DNA of 64,000 nucleotides from Macrotis lagotis (GCF_037893015.1 NC_133665.1:41778154-41842153); one strand, 5' to 3'. Counted from the stretch's first letter, positions 43,150 through 53,410 are shown. Made by a program: numbers and translations. The notes: generated by a model from the sequence alone, not told the origin.

Positions 43150-45416
43150 ATGAAAATTTGGCTAAAAGATAATAACTAAGATTTGGACCAGAACAAGAAT
43201 TTTGTTGTCTCTCAGCAAGAAAACTCCTTCTATACAGATGCACATCTGCTGTTTAATTTATAGTCTTAGAAAATTGTCTGGGGCCCTGAGAGTTTAATGT
43301 GACTTTCTTCAGGGTCACACAAGTTCTTTATGTTGACTATCTTGGATTTCTGTACTTTGACTTAAAGCATGGGAATGACAGGTTCTTGACCAAGGATGGA
43401 GTTTATCTAATAAGTCTAGGTGCCTGGAATCTTGTGAATCAAATCAAGAGGACTTTAAATTAAAAATAGAGGAGTGGGAAACTTCCTTTATGGATCTGCT
43501 GAGTCTATAATCATGGAGCATAATAAGTGCAACAGAGAAGAAGAAGACTAGAAGAGAGTACCAGAAATTTTCAGTATAGTATATAGGAAAAAAAACCTGC
43601 AATAAAACACATTCAGAGGTTTCAATACAAATGCACAAAGCATCAGTTTAAAAATAGGGTATACAAGAGAGTCTAGAGCAAGAAAACAAATTTGACCTCA
43701 TAATTATCACTGGGATGCAACTCATTACTGGAATATCTTTCTCAAGGAATCTTAGATGGCTAAAACACTGAAACATCTGATCAGGGAAAGTAGAGAAGGA
43801 GAAAGTGGAAACTCTTTTACCAAAATAACTCATCTATACCATGTAGACTTCGAGAGTTTTCTGGGGCACTTACTAAGCAGCATTCTGTCCATGACTGTAA
43901 AAGCAAAACAGCCCACTAGCATATCTCAGAAACTAGATTTGAATCCAGGTCTTCCAGACTCCCGAGGTTTATCCTTTATCTATGCCTATCCATCCTTCTC
44001 ATAAGGTGAGAGGGAATAAGAGAATGAAAGCTGAAAAAGGAATAGTGAGAAGAGCATAGTAGAACAGTAATTCCTACAGGATTGGTGCAAGAATGGACTG
44101 AAATATTTTGCAACATTTTGCAAATTGTGAAATATCCTATAGATGCCAAGGATTATTATTGTTGTAAATAATAATGGGATATATTCAAGAAAAACTTGAA
44201 ACCTGAAAGGTGAAAGATATTTACATATGGTTTAGCACTACCACAGATATTGTCAACATAATACATGGTTGCATCATAGAATATTGGACACTTGGAGAAA
44301 TGTGTACAGAAGTACCTCAAGAAACAGATCATAAATATGGCATGTGGGTATATTATTGAGGTGACTGGGTGACCTAGAATCTACTAGAACTTCTCTCTGA
44401 CAAAAAAAATAGGACAACTGAGGGGGAGAAAACCTATTTTTGTCTCAAAGATAATTTCATTTTTCAAAAGGCAAACAAGCTAACAAGGGGAACTTCAAGT
44501 CTAGGCCTGACCCTCATCTATGAAGAGGAACTTAGTGGCTGGGATGAAAGTGATGGGGACCTAGAGGGGAAGTGGCAACTCCATCTTATTATTTGTGATA
44601 CAAAATGAGAGAAGAGTCAACAATAATCTGACATGTGCTTAGATTTTTAGGAGCAGAATCTTCAAATGTGTAAGAGGAAGAGAAGGTAGAATCTGATGGA
44701 CTAGACTGGGTTAGTCAAATCAGAAAGGATAGACAGCTATCAAGCTTGAAATTTTGAAGACTTAAAGAAGACCTGGGCTAATGAGAGGAAAAGAAGGTGG
44801 TGGGAATTGTCTAAAGAGATCAAAAGACCTGTAAAGAGGATGGAGTCAAGGACTAATAATGGAGGAGACATAAAAAAGCAGGGTGGGGTCCTAAATACTA
44901 AAGTCCATAATAAGCTGAGCAGAATAGTTATCAAAAGCTAAAGGGATAAACAAGATTATACTGAGAAAAAGAGGATCAAAGTAGATATAGGACTGACACT
45001 TAAGGTAGATGAGATGAAGATAATAGATGATGGAGAAAGGGCAGAATTCTATTCTGAATTCTTGTTTTACTTTATTTTTTACTACTAAGGAGAATGATTT
45101 TTGGCTTTCAAATTAAATATAGAATTACTAAGAGACTGTAAACATGGCCTCAATGAGATTAAATCATCAGAACTAAGTAATGAAAGAACTAACTGGATTT
45201 GTTTATTGAGTCACCATCATCAATCTTTGAAAAATTTTTCATAAACAGAAGATGTACTAGTAGATTGGAGAAGAGCAAGTATCCCAGTTTAAAAAAAATT
45301 AGAGGGAGAGAGTAGAATCTTCAAGATTTAGATAATTGAATTTGACTTTGGTTTCTGGAAAAATGTAGACCTTATTTTTAAAGAAATTGTTAATGAATAT
45401 TTAGAAAAAAGAAATA
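43150..45416 (+). mobile_element. L3 (CR1-clade) LINE relic: 5' side, endonuclease region and start of polymerase
   Basis: The left end is gauged from an L3-like phrase, TTTCAATACAAATGCACAAAGCATCAG (43619-43645), that begins the endonuclease-coding part (TNAQS-like). Further right, GGCAAACAAGCTAACAAGG, GATTGGAGAAGAGCAAGTATCCCAG and ATTAGAGGGAGAGAGTAGAATC keep L3 order up to the RT region. A short MIR-like patch (GAATCCAGGTCTTCCAGACTCC, 43905-43990) seems inserted. No frame survives. Start is uncertain by several hundred bases. Confidence 0.55.
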
Positions 45417-45597
45417 GGGGTGACTAAGTGGCGTAGTAGATAAATCACCAGCCCTGGAGTCAGGAGTACCTGGGTTCAAATCTGGCCTCAGACACTTAAT
45501 AATTACCTAGCTGTGTGGCCCTGGGCAAGCCACTTAACCCCGTTCACCTTGCCAAAAAAAAAAACCTAAAAAAAAAAAGAAAAGAAAAAGAAATAAT
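45403..45597 (+). mobile_element. tRNA-derived SINE (CCTTGCAAAAACC family) nested in L3
   Basis: Body about 45417-45580: GGGGTGACTAAGTGGCGTAG, GGTTCAAATCTGGCC, TAATTACCTAGCTGTGTGGC, CGTTCACCTTGCCAAAAA. Flanks AGAAAAAAGAAATA / AGAAAAAGAAATA give the duplication. The tail is a long A/G-rich run. Confidence 0.93.
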
Positions 45598-46375
45598 GAT
45601 CACCAAGAATTGATTTTATCAAAACCAGGTCCTACCACGCTAGTTCATTTCATTACTAGATCAAGTGATCTATGTCAGAATGCTATAGATATAATTTTAA
45701 ATAGATTTTAACAAAACATCTGACAAAGCCATTTAGGCTTCTCATTCAAGTAGATGGAAAGATGTGTGTTAGGTAGATTCAGAATTGGTGAAAGGGTTGA
45801 ACTAAAAGAGAAGTCCTTAATGATTCAATGATACCTAAGAAGGAGGATCCAGTGGAGTGCCTCAGGGATCTCTGCCTAATACTGTTTAACAATTTTATCA
45901 ATGATTTGGGAAAAGGCATAGAGGCCATACTTATTAAATTTTCAGATGGAACAAATCTGAAAAGGTTATCTAAGGTTATTTAAGTCAGGATCCAAAAACA
46001 AAAACAAAATATTCCATCAAAGCAAAATGTTAGGTAATAAGATAAAATGTAATATGAGTTTATGAGTGGGCAAATGTCTTCCATATCCAGGTCCAAAAAG
46101 CAACTTTACAAGTAAAAGATTAGCAAAGTAGATAGACAACAGTTTATATTAAAGACAGAAGGGTTTTAGTGGACTTCAAGCTTAGTAAGTCAACAGAGTA
46201 AACTGATGATGAAAAAATCTATTGCTATGCTATGATTAAAGTAAAGCATGATATTCAGAATGAGGGAAATGATGTCTTCTGTACTCTGCCTTGACCAAAA
46301 ACACATCTGGAGTTCAGTTCTATGAGTCACAATTTTATAATGAGATAGAGCACTGAGAGGAGGAAGATAGATTGA
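45596..46375 (+). mobile_element. L3 relic: reverse-transcriptase and C-terminal region
   Basis: GATCACCAAGAATTGATTTTATC, AAACCAGGTCCTACCACGCTAG, GCTATAGATATAATTTT... TTTTAACAAAACATCTGACAAAG (KTFDK-type) and the VPQGS-type motif follow RT order. Then GGTTTTAGTGGACTTCAAGCTTAG, CTGTACTCTGCCTTGACC and CACATCTGGAGTTCAGTTCTATGAGTCACA are the L3 C-terminal region. Confidence 0.8.
45854..45950 (+). pseudogene. L3 RT active-site remnant
   Basis: GVPQGSL is read first, then after a one-base frame change LFNNFINDLGKGIEAI and LIKFSDG. CR1/L3 polymerases normally carry VPQGS and a F-A-D-D motif; here the latter is FSDG, so two of the motif's residues are changed. Frame break plus altered site show it is dead. 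Confidence 0.8.
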
Positions 46376-46560
46376 TGTTTGTCCTTCATTCTTGAAGAAG
46401 ACCATAACATGAGAGGAGCTGATGTCATCTCCTCCAGAACCATCTGGGTCCAGTTGGCTAGATGTGAAGATGGTCCTGGATGCAAGGTCCAAGGTCACAC
46501 TGCTAGTTATGGTCAAATGTCTGAGGCTGGATTCAAACTCCTATCCTCCTAACTCCAAGG
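46376..46560. repeat. TTGTCCTTCATTCT-family repeat fused to an inverted SINE head
   Basis: GTTTGTCCTTCATTCTTGAAGAAGACCATAACATG and CTCCAGAACCATCTGGGTCCAG (plus strand), then CCAAGGTCACACTGC and GGATTCAAACTCCTATCCTCC, the complement of a tRNA-type SINE head. Sits inside the L3 relic. Confidence 0.5.
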
Positions 46561-46599
46561 ACAGTCATGAGAAAGTGGGAATGTTAAGCCTTTAGGGAA

Positions 46600-46783
46600 A
46601 AAAAGACTTAGTAGAGGCATGACAGCTGTTTTTAACATTTATAGGGTTGGGGAAAAGAGATTATTGTTCTGCTTGAGTCCTAAAAACAGAATTAGAAGCA
46701 AAGGGTGGGAGTGGTGGACAGGCAGATTTCGGCAAGATAGCAGAAAAAACTTCCTAATTACAACTGTCCAAAAGTGGAATTCA
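46600..46783 (+). mobile_element. L3 relic: 3' region before L2-like insertion
   Basis: GAGGCATGACAGCTGTTTTTAACATTTATAGGG, GAATTAGAAGCAAAGGGTGGGAG, GGCAGATTTCGGCAAGATAGCAG, AAAAACTTCCTAATTACAACTGTCCAAAAGTGGAA: the sense L3 3' UTR. Confidence 0.8.
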
Positions 46784-46892
46784 TTAGATGAGGACCTCCT
46801 TGAAGGCAAGGACTGTCTTTTACCTAAGTTTGTATTCCCAGCACTTTAGCTGATACGTTATAGGTCCCTTAATATATGCTTATTGACTGGGT
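46784..46892 (+). mobile_element. L2-like 3' end inserted in L3
   Basis: GACCTCCTTGAAGGCAAGGACTGTCTTTTACC, TTGTATTCCCAGCACTTTAGC and CTTAATATATGCTTATTGACTG are the L2 3' terminus. L3 text stops at GTGGAA and resumes at AATGGGCTG, so about 105 bp were inserted. GTGGAAT / GTGTAAT may be an old duplication. Confidence 0.65.
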
Positions 46893-47085
46893 GTAATGGG
46901 CTGTCTTGGGAAGTAGTAAGTCTTCTTGCACAGACACACACACACACACACACAAACACAAAGAGTTTTAAGCTGAAGCTCAATGATGATTTATTGGGGT
47001 TAATGAAGGGATTATAATTGAGACATGAATTGGACCAAATTACCTCAGAAGTCTATTGTAACTCTGAGATTCTGTGATTCTATGG
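46893..47085 (+). mobile_element. L3 relic: 3' terminus
   Basis: AATGGGCTGTCTTGGGAAGTAGTAAGT resumes L3 and the element ends CTATTGTAACTCTGAGATTCTGTGATTCTATGG, the CR1-clade terminal ATTCTGTG repeat. A (CA)n run (46931-46956) expanded within it. Confidence 0.8.
46929..46960. repeat. (CA)n microsatellite in L3
   Basis: GCACAGACACACACACACACACACACAAACACA inside the L3 3' region. Confidence 0.9.
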
Positions 47086-47089
47086 AAGT

Positions 47090-47465
47090 TTAAAATCAGT
47101 TTTCCCAGGAGCTCTCATGATAAACAATACAGAGAACAGTTGGGGGAAAAGACAGCTTGCTTCCAGGGGGAGTTTCCAGGGTAAACCACAAATGACTATT
47201 AGTTCATCTTCAAGTATGGTCACCAAGGTAACTGTTATAATGACCTGCTGGATATGTGTAAATGTCTTCAATTATCAGCTTGCAAATGCAAGATGAACTT
47301 ACCATAATAAATGAAGATGATTGAAGTAGAGGAATAATTTTGTTCTCTACCTTATCAGCGAGGATGAAAGTTTCCTAGACATATTGGAAGCATGATCCAA
47401 AAAAGAAAACAGAAAGCGACAGACCTAGAGGAACACAGGGAAATACAAACCAGTGACAGGTGAGA
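47090..47465. other. Unassigned sequence
   Basis: No gene or repeat recognised between the L3 terminus and the next SINE. Confidence 0.4.
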
Positions 47466-47469
47466 AATA

Positions 47470-47625
47470 GTAAGGTGTGATAGTGCCAAGAAAACCTGGG
47501 TACAAATCCCACCCCAACCCTGGGAAAATCACTTAACTTCTGTGGGACTCAGTTTCCTCATCAACAAAATATTGAACTAGATGCCTGACATCACTTCTAG
47601 CACTAAATGTATAATTCCATGAATA
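47470..47625 (+). repeat. MIR-like CORE-SINE
   Basis: GATAGTGCCAAGAAAACCTGGGTACAAATCCC, AATCACTTAACTTCTGTGGGACTCAGTTTCCTCATC and GACATCACTTCTAGCACTAAATG are the MIR order. Confidence 0.75.
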
Positions 47626-47654
47626 TTACATACTTGACATAGGTATAAACCCCT

Positions 47655-48277
47655 ACCCCATGATGTCTTCTCCTGTACTGTCTTCTCATCTGAATTCTTC
47701 TGTCTAACCCTTTCTCAGGCTCATTTCACTTCTGTCTCCCCCTCCATTACTAAGAATTCCCTCCCCTTTCCTTCTTTACATCAGATTTCCAACAATTCTT
47801 TCAGTATCCTCATTCATCCTCTTCTTTCTTGTGTGTCTCAAAGGACAAACTTATTTTCAAGGACAACCTTATTTTTCAAGACTAAACACTTCCATTTGGG
47901 CTATCATTCCCCTTCATGAACTCTAGCACTTCCTAAGATATTAAGTCATTATTTACCACACCCTCTCTGCCATTCTCTCTTTCAAGGACTACCTCCCCAC
48001 AATTAATAAATATACTTCCCTATTCTAAAGAAATCTCCCTTCTACCCAGCTCCCCACTCAAGGTACTGTCACATCTCTTTCTTTTTCTTTCTTTCACTGC
48101 CAAATTTTTTTTCATAAGTCACCTACTAATGCTGCCTACACTTTTTTCAGCACCCACTGCCACTTTTGCAATCTGGTTTCCACCTATACCCCTCCACTGA
48201 AACTATTCTATTAAAGGTCATGAGTGACCTTGTAGTTACCAAATTCAATGACATTTTTTCCACAGCTAATTATTCTT

Positions 48278-48280
<3 letters not shown>
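47655..48280 (+). mobile_element. L2 LINE polymerase-region relic, left part
   Basis: CTTTTGCAATCTGGTTTCCACC, CTGAAACTATTCTATTAAAGGTCATGAGTGACCTTGTAGTTACCAAATTCAATGACA follows the L2 RT coding order (an F-x-S-x(n)-T-x-L-L region). The upstream text is C/T-rich and probably L2 too, but weaker. Interrupted by (CT)n. Confidence 0.65.

Positions 48281-48353
<73 letters not shown>
48281..48353. repeat. (CT)n microsatellite inside L2
   Basis: About 36 uninterrupted CT units. As at 14.03 kb it lies inside an L2 relic. Confidence 0.95.
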
Positions 48354-48357
<4 letters not shown>

Positions 48358-48750
48358 ATTTGACACCATATTTACCTTTAAAAAAATTTTTAGCCTCGAG
48401 TAATTCTTAGCTCTCCTTTTAATTCTGACTGTCCTCTATATTCTTCACAATCATCTTTTCTTTCTCCCCCCACTAAATTTTGGCATTCCCCATGGTTGTT
48501 CTTGTTCCTCTTCTCTGTCTATAGTCTCTCACTTTGCTATTTTGTCTATTTATATAACTTCAATCATGCACATTAACTCCCAACTGTACATCCACAGTCC
48601 TATTTTCTCTTGCTCAAACTCTTTAGAATTTACCCCAGCATCCTTAGTTTCATCACTTAGACATCTTCAAAGCATTTTAAACCCAACATATCTAAAACCA
48701 AATTCTGTTCTTCCTCATATCAATTATAATATACCATAACATTGGCAATG
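48354..48750 (+). mobile_element. L2 LINE polymerase-region relic, right part
   Basis: TTTTGGCATTCCCCATGGTTGTTCTTG corresponds to the GVPQGSVL region. CTAATTTATATAACTTCAATC-like text, CATTAACTCCCAACTGTACATCC and TAGACATCTTCAAAGCATTTTAAACCCAACATATCTAAAACCAAATTC follow in L2 order. Confidence 0.7.
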
Positions 48751-48864
48751 CTAAGTAATACCCAAATAAAAAACTCATGAGCTCAGATACTTGCAGTAAA
48801 ATGTGAAGGAACAAAATAAGTGATCTTAACATGTTAACAACAACATCAATAAATGTTATCATGT

Positions 48865-49025
48865 AAATAACACCAATGTTCTATGGATCCCTTCTCTGAA
48901 AAATGTTTTTTAAATGCATAAAAATAAAATACATATGATTACAAAGAAAATTAAATATACCAAAATACAGTTGACATTTTTTACTAGCTGATGTATCCCA
49001 GATTAAGAACTCCTGCTCTTAGATT
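48865..49025 (+). repeat. hAT-type (Charlie/MER-like) transposon relic
   Basis: TTCTATGGATCCCTTCTCTGAAAAATGTTTTTTAAATGCATAAAAATAAAATACATATGATTACAAAG and the end GATTAAGAACTCCTGC match a mammal-wide hAT relic. The related short copy is at 56.04-56.13 kb. Confidence 0.6.
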
Positions 49026-49039
49026 ATTAGTTGCAGAAA

Positions 49040-49262
49040 TCATTCCAATCTGCATTAGTACAGAAATTTTCCTAATCTGAAAATTCTCCATTTAGTGAAA
49101 TCACAGCTCTGATCTTTCTTTCCGTTCATTTATGGATAAGGAAACTAAAACTAAGAGAAAAGTAATGTCAAGCTTAGGGTCATATAGGCAGTAAATTCTG
49201 GAGCTGGGACTCAATCGCAATTCATCTGACTCTAGAACTAAACTCATCCTACTGTACCATCC
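49040..49262. repeat. CORE-SINE tail (+) abutting an inverted MIR head (-)
   Basis: CCAATCTGCATTAGTACAGAAATTTTCC... TTTAGTGAAATCACAGC is the long tail of the 4560-4830 SINE. It is followed by GGAAACTAAAACTAAGAGAAAAG, GACTCTAGAACTAAACTCATCC, the complement of a MIR. Confidence 0.5.
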
Positions 49263-49370
49263 TTAAGAATATCAGTCTCAGAGAAGCATCTCCCCTTGAC
49301 TTTAGGCATTCAAAAAAAAGAGAAGAAAATTCCATGACTGCCAACTGGAAATGAGAATGTGATTCAAAAG

Positions 49371-49534
49371 GGATAATCAACAGAGCAGCTAGGTAACACA
49401 ATAGATGACCCTGGAGTCAGGAGGACCAGAGTTCAAATCCAGCCTCAGATATTTAATAATTACTTAGCTGTGTGACCTTGGGCAAGCTACTTAACCCCAT
49501 TGCCTTTCAAAAACTGAAAAAAGAGATAATGAAC
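49371..49534 (+). mobile_element. tRNA-derived SINE (CCTTGCAAAAACC family)
   Basis: Body about 49382-49521: GAGCAGCTAGGTAACACAATAG, GAGTTCAAATCCAGCC, TAATTACTTAGCTGTGTGACC, CATTGCCTTTCAAAAACTG. Flanks GGATAATCAAC / AGATAATGAAC suggest a diverged duplication. Confidence 0.88.
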
Positions 49535-49584
49535 TTTAATAAATTTCTTTCTGACTAAATTTCTGGGTTATTTCTGATATTCAT

Positions 49585-49765
49585 CTCCTCACAGAATACT
49601 AGAGTTGGAAGTGATCTCAAGGTCACTGACTTTGTCTAATCTGAACAAAAACTTCTTTATAGTGGGAAATGGTTCTGCAGCCTCTAGTGAAGACTCTGAA
49701 CCTCTGAAATCATTCTAGTTTGAGACAATATTAATTATTAACTTCTTCCTTAAGTAGAGCAAATA
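49585..49765 (-). mobile_element. L3 (CR1-clade) 3'-end fragment
   Basis: CAGAATACTAGAGTTGGAAGTGATCTCAAGGTCACTGAC, AACTTCTTTATAGTGGG and GCAGCCTCTAGTGAAGACTCTGAACC match antisense L3 3' text. Confidence 0.6.
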
Positions 49766-50105
49766 GGAATATATAGAGGCATAGGTAGGAAAATCTTTAA
49801 TTCATTAAACAAAAAAGTATTATTTAATATATTGATATCAGCATGCAAGGATGTATCCAGATATTTACTATGGGATTTTGTCCTTGGCTTTGATCTACTC
49901 AAATGTATTTCAATGATATGTAAGAAGACATAGAAGTAATTTATTAAATATTGCCAGTGGCACAATAATGAAAGAGTTAACTAATGTGTTGAATGACAAA
50001 TTCAAGATTATAGAAAATCATGGCTAGTTGGAATCATAGACTAAGAAAATAGAATTTAACAAGGATAAATATTAAAACATATTTTTCTTAAAAACAAATT
50101 AAAAT
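49765..50105. other. Unassigned AT-rich sequence
   Basis: No gene recognised; a 71-codon minus-strand frame is not supported. Confidence 0.4.
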
Positions 50106-50109
50106 AAAG

Positions 50110-50570
50110 TAACTTTTTATGTTAGCAAAGAACTAGAATCTAAGGAGTGCTCATAAATTGGAAAATGGATGAATAAATTATAGTATATGAAAGAAATGCA
50201 TCTGTTCTGGAAGAAATGATAAAGAAGATGGTTTTAGAGAAATCTTGGGAAATCTTTATGAATTGATCCAGAAAAATAACTTGAGCAACAGCAACAACAT
50301 TGTAAAAAAAAATATTAAAGGACTTAACTTCGGTATACACAATAATGACCCACAACTCCAGGATGCCAATGATGATGCATACTACCCATCTTCTAACAGA
50401 AAAATGATGTATTTAGGGTGCAGATTAAGACATAAAGTTTTTGGACACAGCCAATATAAAAATGTTTTGCTTGACTATGCATATTTGTTATAAAGGTCTT
50501 GTTTTGTTTTATTTTCATTGTTCCCCAATAAAGGCAGGTAAATAAAATAGATTTTTTGACTATTGTAAAA
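50110..50570 (+). mobile_element. L1 3' end of another subfamily
   Basis: GCAAAGAACTAGAATCTAAGGAGTGCTCATAAATTGG, AAATTATAGTATATGAAAG, CAGCAACAACATTGTAAAAA, CACAACTCCAGGATGCCAATGATG, GTTTTGCTTGACTATGCATATTTGTTATAAAGG: degenerate ORF2 end and 3' UTR, 5'-truncated. Confidence 0.65.
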
Positions 50571-51790
50571 AAAATCAAATTAAAAAGTTACAAAATATAA
50601 CAGGCATAGGATGGATGAGATGTAATTCAGCAATAGTTCACATGAACAAAGCTCCAAAGGCTGTAGTAAACCATAAATTTAATATAAACCAACAATGGGA
50701 AGAGTCCAATTTTAAAAAAAGAAGAAAAAGTAATGAAATTGGGCTGTATTACTATGTTACAGGATAGAGGGAATTTCCTTGATATTGTCCCCAGTTCCTG
50801 TTAGCTTTGGCAATTTAGAAAGTTTTTGTATCAAAAGTCCTTAAGGTTCCAATTTTTACTACTACTACCTATCAACTAAGAATCCTCTGTCATCTCTATC
50901 CCAATCTTCACTTATCTTAAGGCAAAGCAGAAAAAATGAATAAATAAAAACATATAGTAGCAAAATACTCCTGACTCTGGTTTAAGCCCTAAAGCCCCAA
51001 AGCGATCTTTTCCACTAGAAACTCAGCTCCAGAAGACTAGCTTTATGACTTTAGGAGAAAGAGAAGCTAACCTTCAGCAGAACACTATGCTATGTAGTTG
51101 AGGAATACTGGAAAATGTCACCCTAACAAAAATACTCTCTTCCATTATTCCTTCCCCAGTGATCTGAAATTCTCATTATAATCTTCTGGATATAGACAAT
51201 TAAGGCCACTGTTAAAATTCAAATATCATCTAGTAGGTGTCACCTATTCAATCATTATCAATTATTAATACTTCAGCTCATATTTCTTTATCTAGCGGGG
51301 TCAAAATCAGATACAAAACAGGTAAACTGATTGGTGGGAGGAAGGAAAATTAATAAATAGAAATCACTTTTTTCTAATTATGTATATGTGACTAAGAGCT
51401 GAGTTTCTCTCAGGTGAAACTATTTTTTTCTTTCCATGAGCAACATTCAGATTTCCAAAAAAGAAAATATATTTGTAATTACAAACTAACAAAACACCCT
51501 TTTGCTATTAATACATGTCACCTCCAATTAGTGTTCTTTCAGTTTTATCAACATTCTGTTAACAGGTCACTTCCATCAGTGTTTAAACAATGGTCTTTGT
51601 AACCAAGAAGAATATTAGTAACTGGTGAAAGTTTTGTTTTGAATTGGCTTGTAATCAAAATCCTCCTTTCTCTAAAAGTTAACAATGTTTATCTATAGTA
51701 GTGTTTCTCAAATTAAGAATCATAAAACATGGTGAACAATCAAAAAATATTTAATACTAGCTAAAATTTCACTAGTGGAATTTTTTGATT
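50570..51790. other. Unassigned sequence, about 1.2 kb
   Basis: No gene or confident repeat. Frames of about 60 codons are short and lack domains. Confidence 0.4.
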
Positions 51791-51794
51791 TAAA

Positions 51795-51949
51795 ATATTA
51801 TATGTGGGGACGGCTAGATGACACAGTGGATAGAGCACAGGCCCTAGAGTCCGGAACACCTGGGTTCAAATCCGGCCTCAGACACCTAGCTGTGTGGCCT
51901 TGGGCAAGTCACTTAATCCCATTGCCTTGCAAAAAAAATGTTATATGTG
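51795..51949 (+). mobile_element. tRNA-derived SINE (CCTTGCAAAAACC family) with core deletion
   Basis: Body about 51807-51936. Flanks AATATTATATGTG / AATGTTATATGTG. The usual TTAATAATTA between CAGACAC and CCTAGCTG is missing. A 119-codon open frame (51775-52134) crosses this SINE and part of the next and is not a gene. Confidence 0.92.
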
Positions 51950-52092
51950 AATTTTTATATCAGCTAAACACAATATGCAGACTCTTTATACTAGCTTTAA
52001 ATGTTTGGCCCCATCTTTTTCACTTTACCTCAGGAATTGTCCATATTCTCAGGTTCCTCAGAACAGCATCTATGAATATTTCAAAACATTTC

Positions 52093-52280
52093 AAGATCAA
52101 GTATTCAGGGGTGGCTAGGTGGCACAGTGGATAGAGCACTGACCCTGGAGTCAGGAGTACCTAAGTTCAAATCCAGCCTCAGACACTTAATAATTACTGA
52201 ACTGTGTAGCCTTCAGCAAGTCACTTAACCCCATTGCCTTGCAAAAAAAAAAAATCTAAAAAAAAAGATCAAGTATTCAG
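52093..52280 (+). mobile_element. tRNA-derived SINE (CCTTGCAAAAACC family) with 16-bp duplication
   Basis: Body 52109-52264. Perfect duplication AAGATCAAGTATTCAG (52093-52108, 52265-52280). GGGGTGGCTAGGTGGCACAG head, complete core, A-rich tail with ATCT interruption. One of the youngest insertions here. Confidence 0.97.
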
Positions 52281-52639
52281 TTGTTCTATGGCTAAGTAAA
52301 CTTGGAGAATAGTGTTCTACAATGTTTTCTTCAACCTAAAAGATTTATACCTCATCAAAATCATGTCTCTCAAATATTTACTATAGTGAAGGAGTTAAGT
52401 ATGGAAATTTTTGCTGAAAAAATTAAAAACTAAAAACAGTGGCTGAAAACACCTGCTTTCCTTCTGCCAACATTTCTCTAAATCCTGTTATTGGAGTGTT
52501 TAGACATTTTGACAAGAGAATCATTTTAATATGAAACCTTCCAAAGGATGCAAGACAACTTCCAAATATATAATTAATATAAGATAAAATCTGAAGTCAT
52601 ATAATTATGATTATAATTATAAATACTATCAATATCTTA

Positions 52640-52865
52640 CATCTTAAAAAGGACTTAAAAGTTTGCAAAGCACTTTACATATATTTTCTCATTTGATCCT
52701 CACAAAAACCATGGGAGATAAGTGCTATTAAAATTGCCATTATATAAATAAGGAAACTGATCATCAGAGAGTTTAAATGATTTGTCCAAGATTACACAGC
52801 TGTTAAATTTGTTAGGATTTGAACTCAAGAATTTCTCATTTCAAGTCTAGAATTCTTTTATAAAA
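52640..52865 (-). repeat. MIR-like SINE with long tail
   Basis: AGTTTGCAAAGCACTTTACATATATTTTCTCATTTGATCCTCAC, ATAAGGAAACTGATCATCAGAG and GATTTGAACTCAAG form an inverted MIR. Confidence 0.75.
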
Positions 52866-52956
52866 CAATTTGTTTTTACTTCTATTTTACAGCAAAAGGA
52901 AATTTGACTCAAAGATAACTCCCCTCAAAAACAATCTTCAAACTCAAATCTCATTT

Positions 52957-53205
52957 GTTGGTTATGGTGGTATACATCTGTAATCCCTGATAGTCAGAAA
53001 GCTGAAGATGATGGTTCTCTTGAGTCTGGGATCTCCAAGGTGCAATGTTGCACACTAAACCCAATTACGGGGCCATGTTAAGTCCAACATCAATGGAGCA
53101 GGTCAAAGCTTCCATGTCTAACTGTACTGGATTCAGGAACATGAGTATATAACATGATCTTAGCTCTTCAAGCATATAAAGATGGGGAGATCTGATCTCA
53201 TCTTT
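52957..53205 (+). pseudogene. 7SL (SRP) RNA-like relic with internal deletion
   Basis: GGTTATGGTGGTATACATCTGTAATCCC... CTTGAGTCTGGGATCT follows the 5' (Alu) domain of 7SL RNA (GGGCGCGGTGGCGCGTGCCTGTAGTCCC... CTTGAGTCCAGGAGTTCT). GTTAAGTCCAACATCAAT matches its CTAAGTTCGGCATCAAT, and GGAGCAGGTCAAAGCTTCCATG matches the later GGAGCAGGTCAAAACTCCCGTG. About 65-80 bases of the S domain between these two phrases are absent. 7SL RNA is the scaffold of the signal recognition particle, made by RNA polymerase III. With this divergence it is a pseudogene or a 7SL-derived SINE. Comparison is from memory. Confidence 0.65.
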
Positions 53206-53230
53206 GGAAATCTGACTTTTAAGAAACATT

Positions 53231-53410
53231 AAAAATTAAGTAATATAGGGGCGGCTAGGTGGCGCAGTGGATACAGCACGGGCCTTGGAGTCAGGAGTAC
53301 CTGGATTCAAATCTGACCTCAGACACTTAATAATTACCTAGCCGTGTGGCCTTGGGCAAGCCACTTAACCCCATTGCCTTGAAAAATCTAAAAAAAAAAT
53401 TAAGTAATAT
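53231..53410 (+). mobile_element. tRNA-derived SINE (CCTTGCAAAAACC family) with 16-bp duplication
   Basis: Body 53247-53394. Perfect duplication AAAAATTAAGTAATAT (53231-53246, 53395-53410). Head GGGGCGGCTAGGTGGCGCAG is the most consensus-like in the window. Confidence 0.97.

Noticed and set aside
45000-47085. Host gene with reverse-transcriptase domain
   Set aside because: Frame breaks, altered active site and the CR1-type 3' terminus show a dead L3 element.
51775-52134. 119-codon frame
   Set aside because: Spans a SINE with its flanking duplication and the head of a second SINE.
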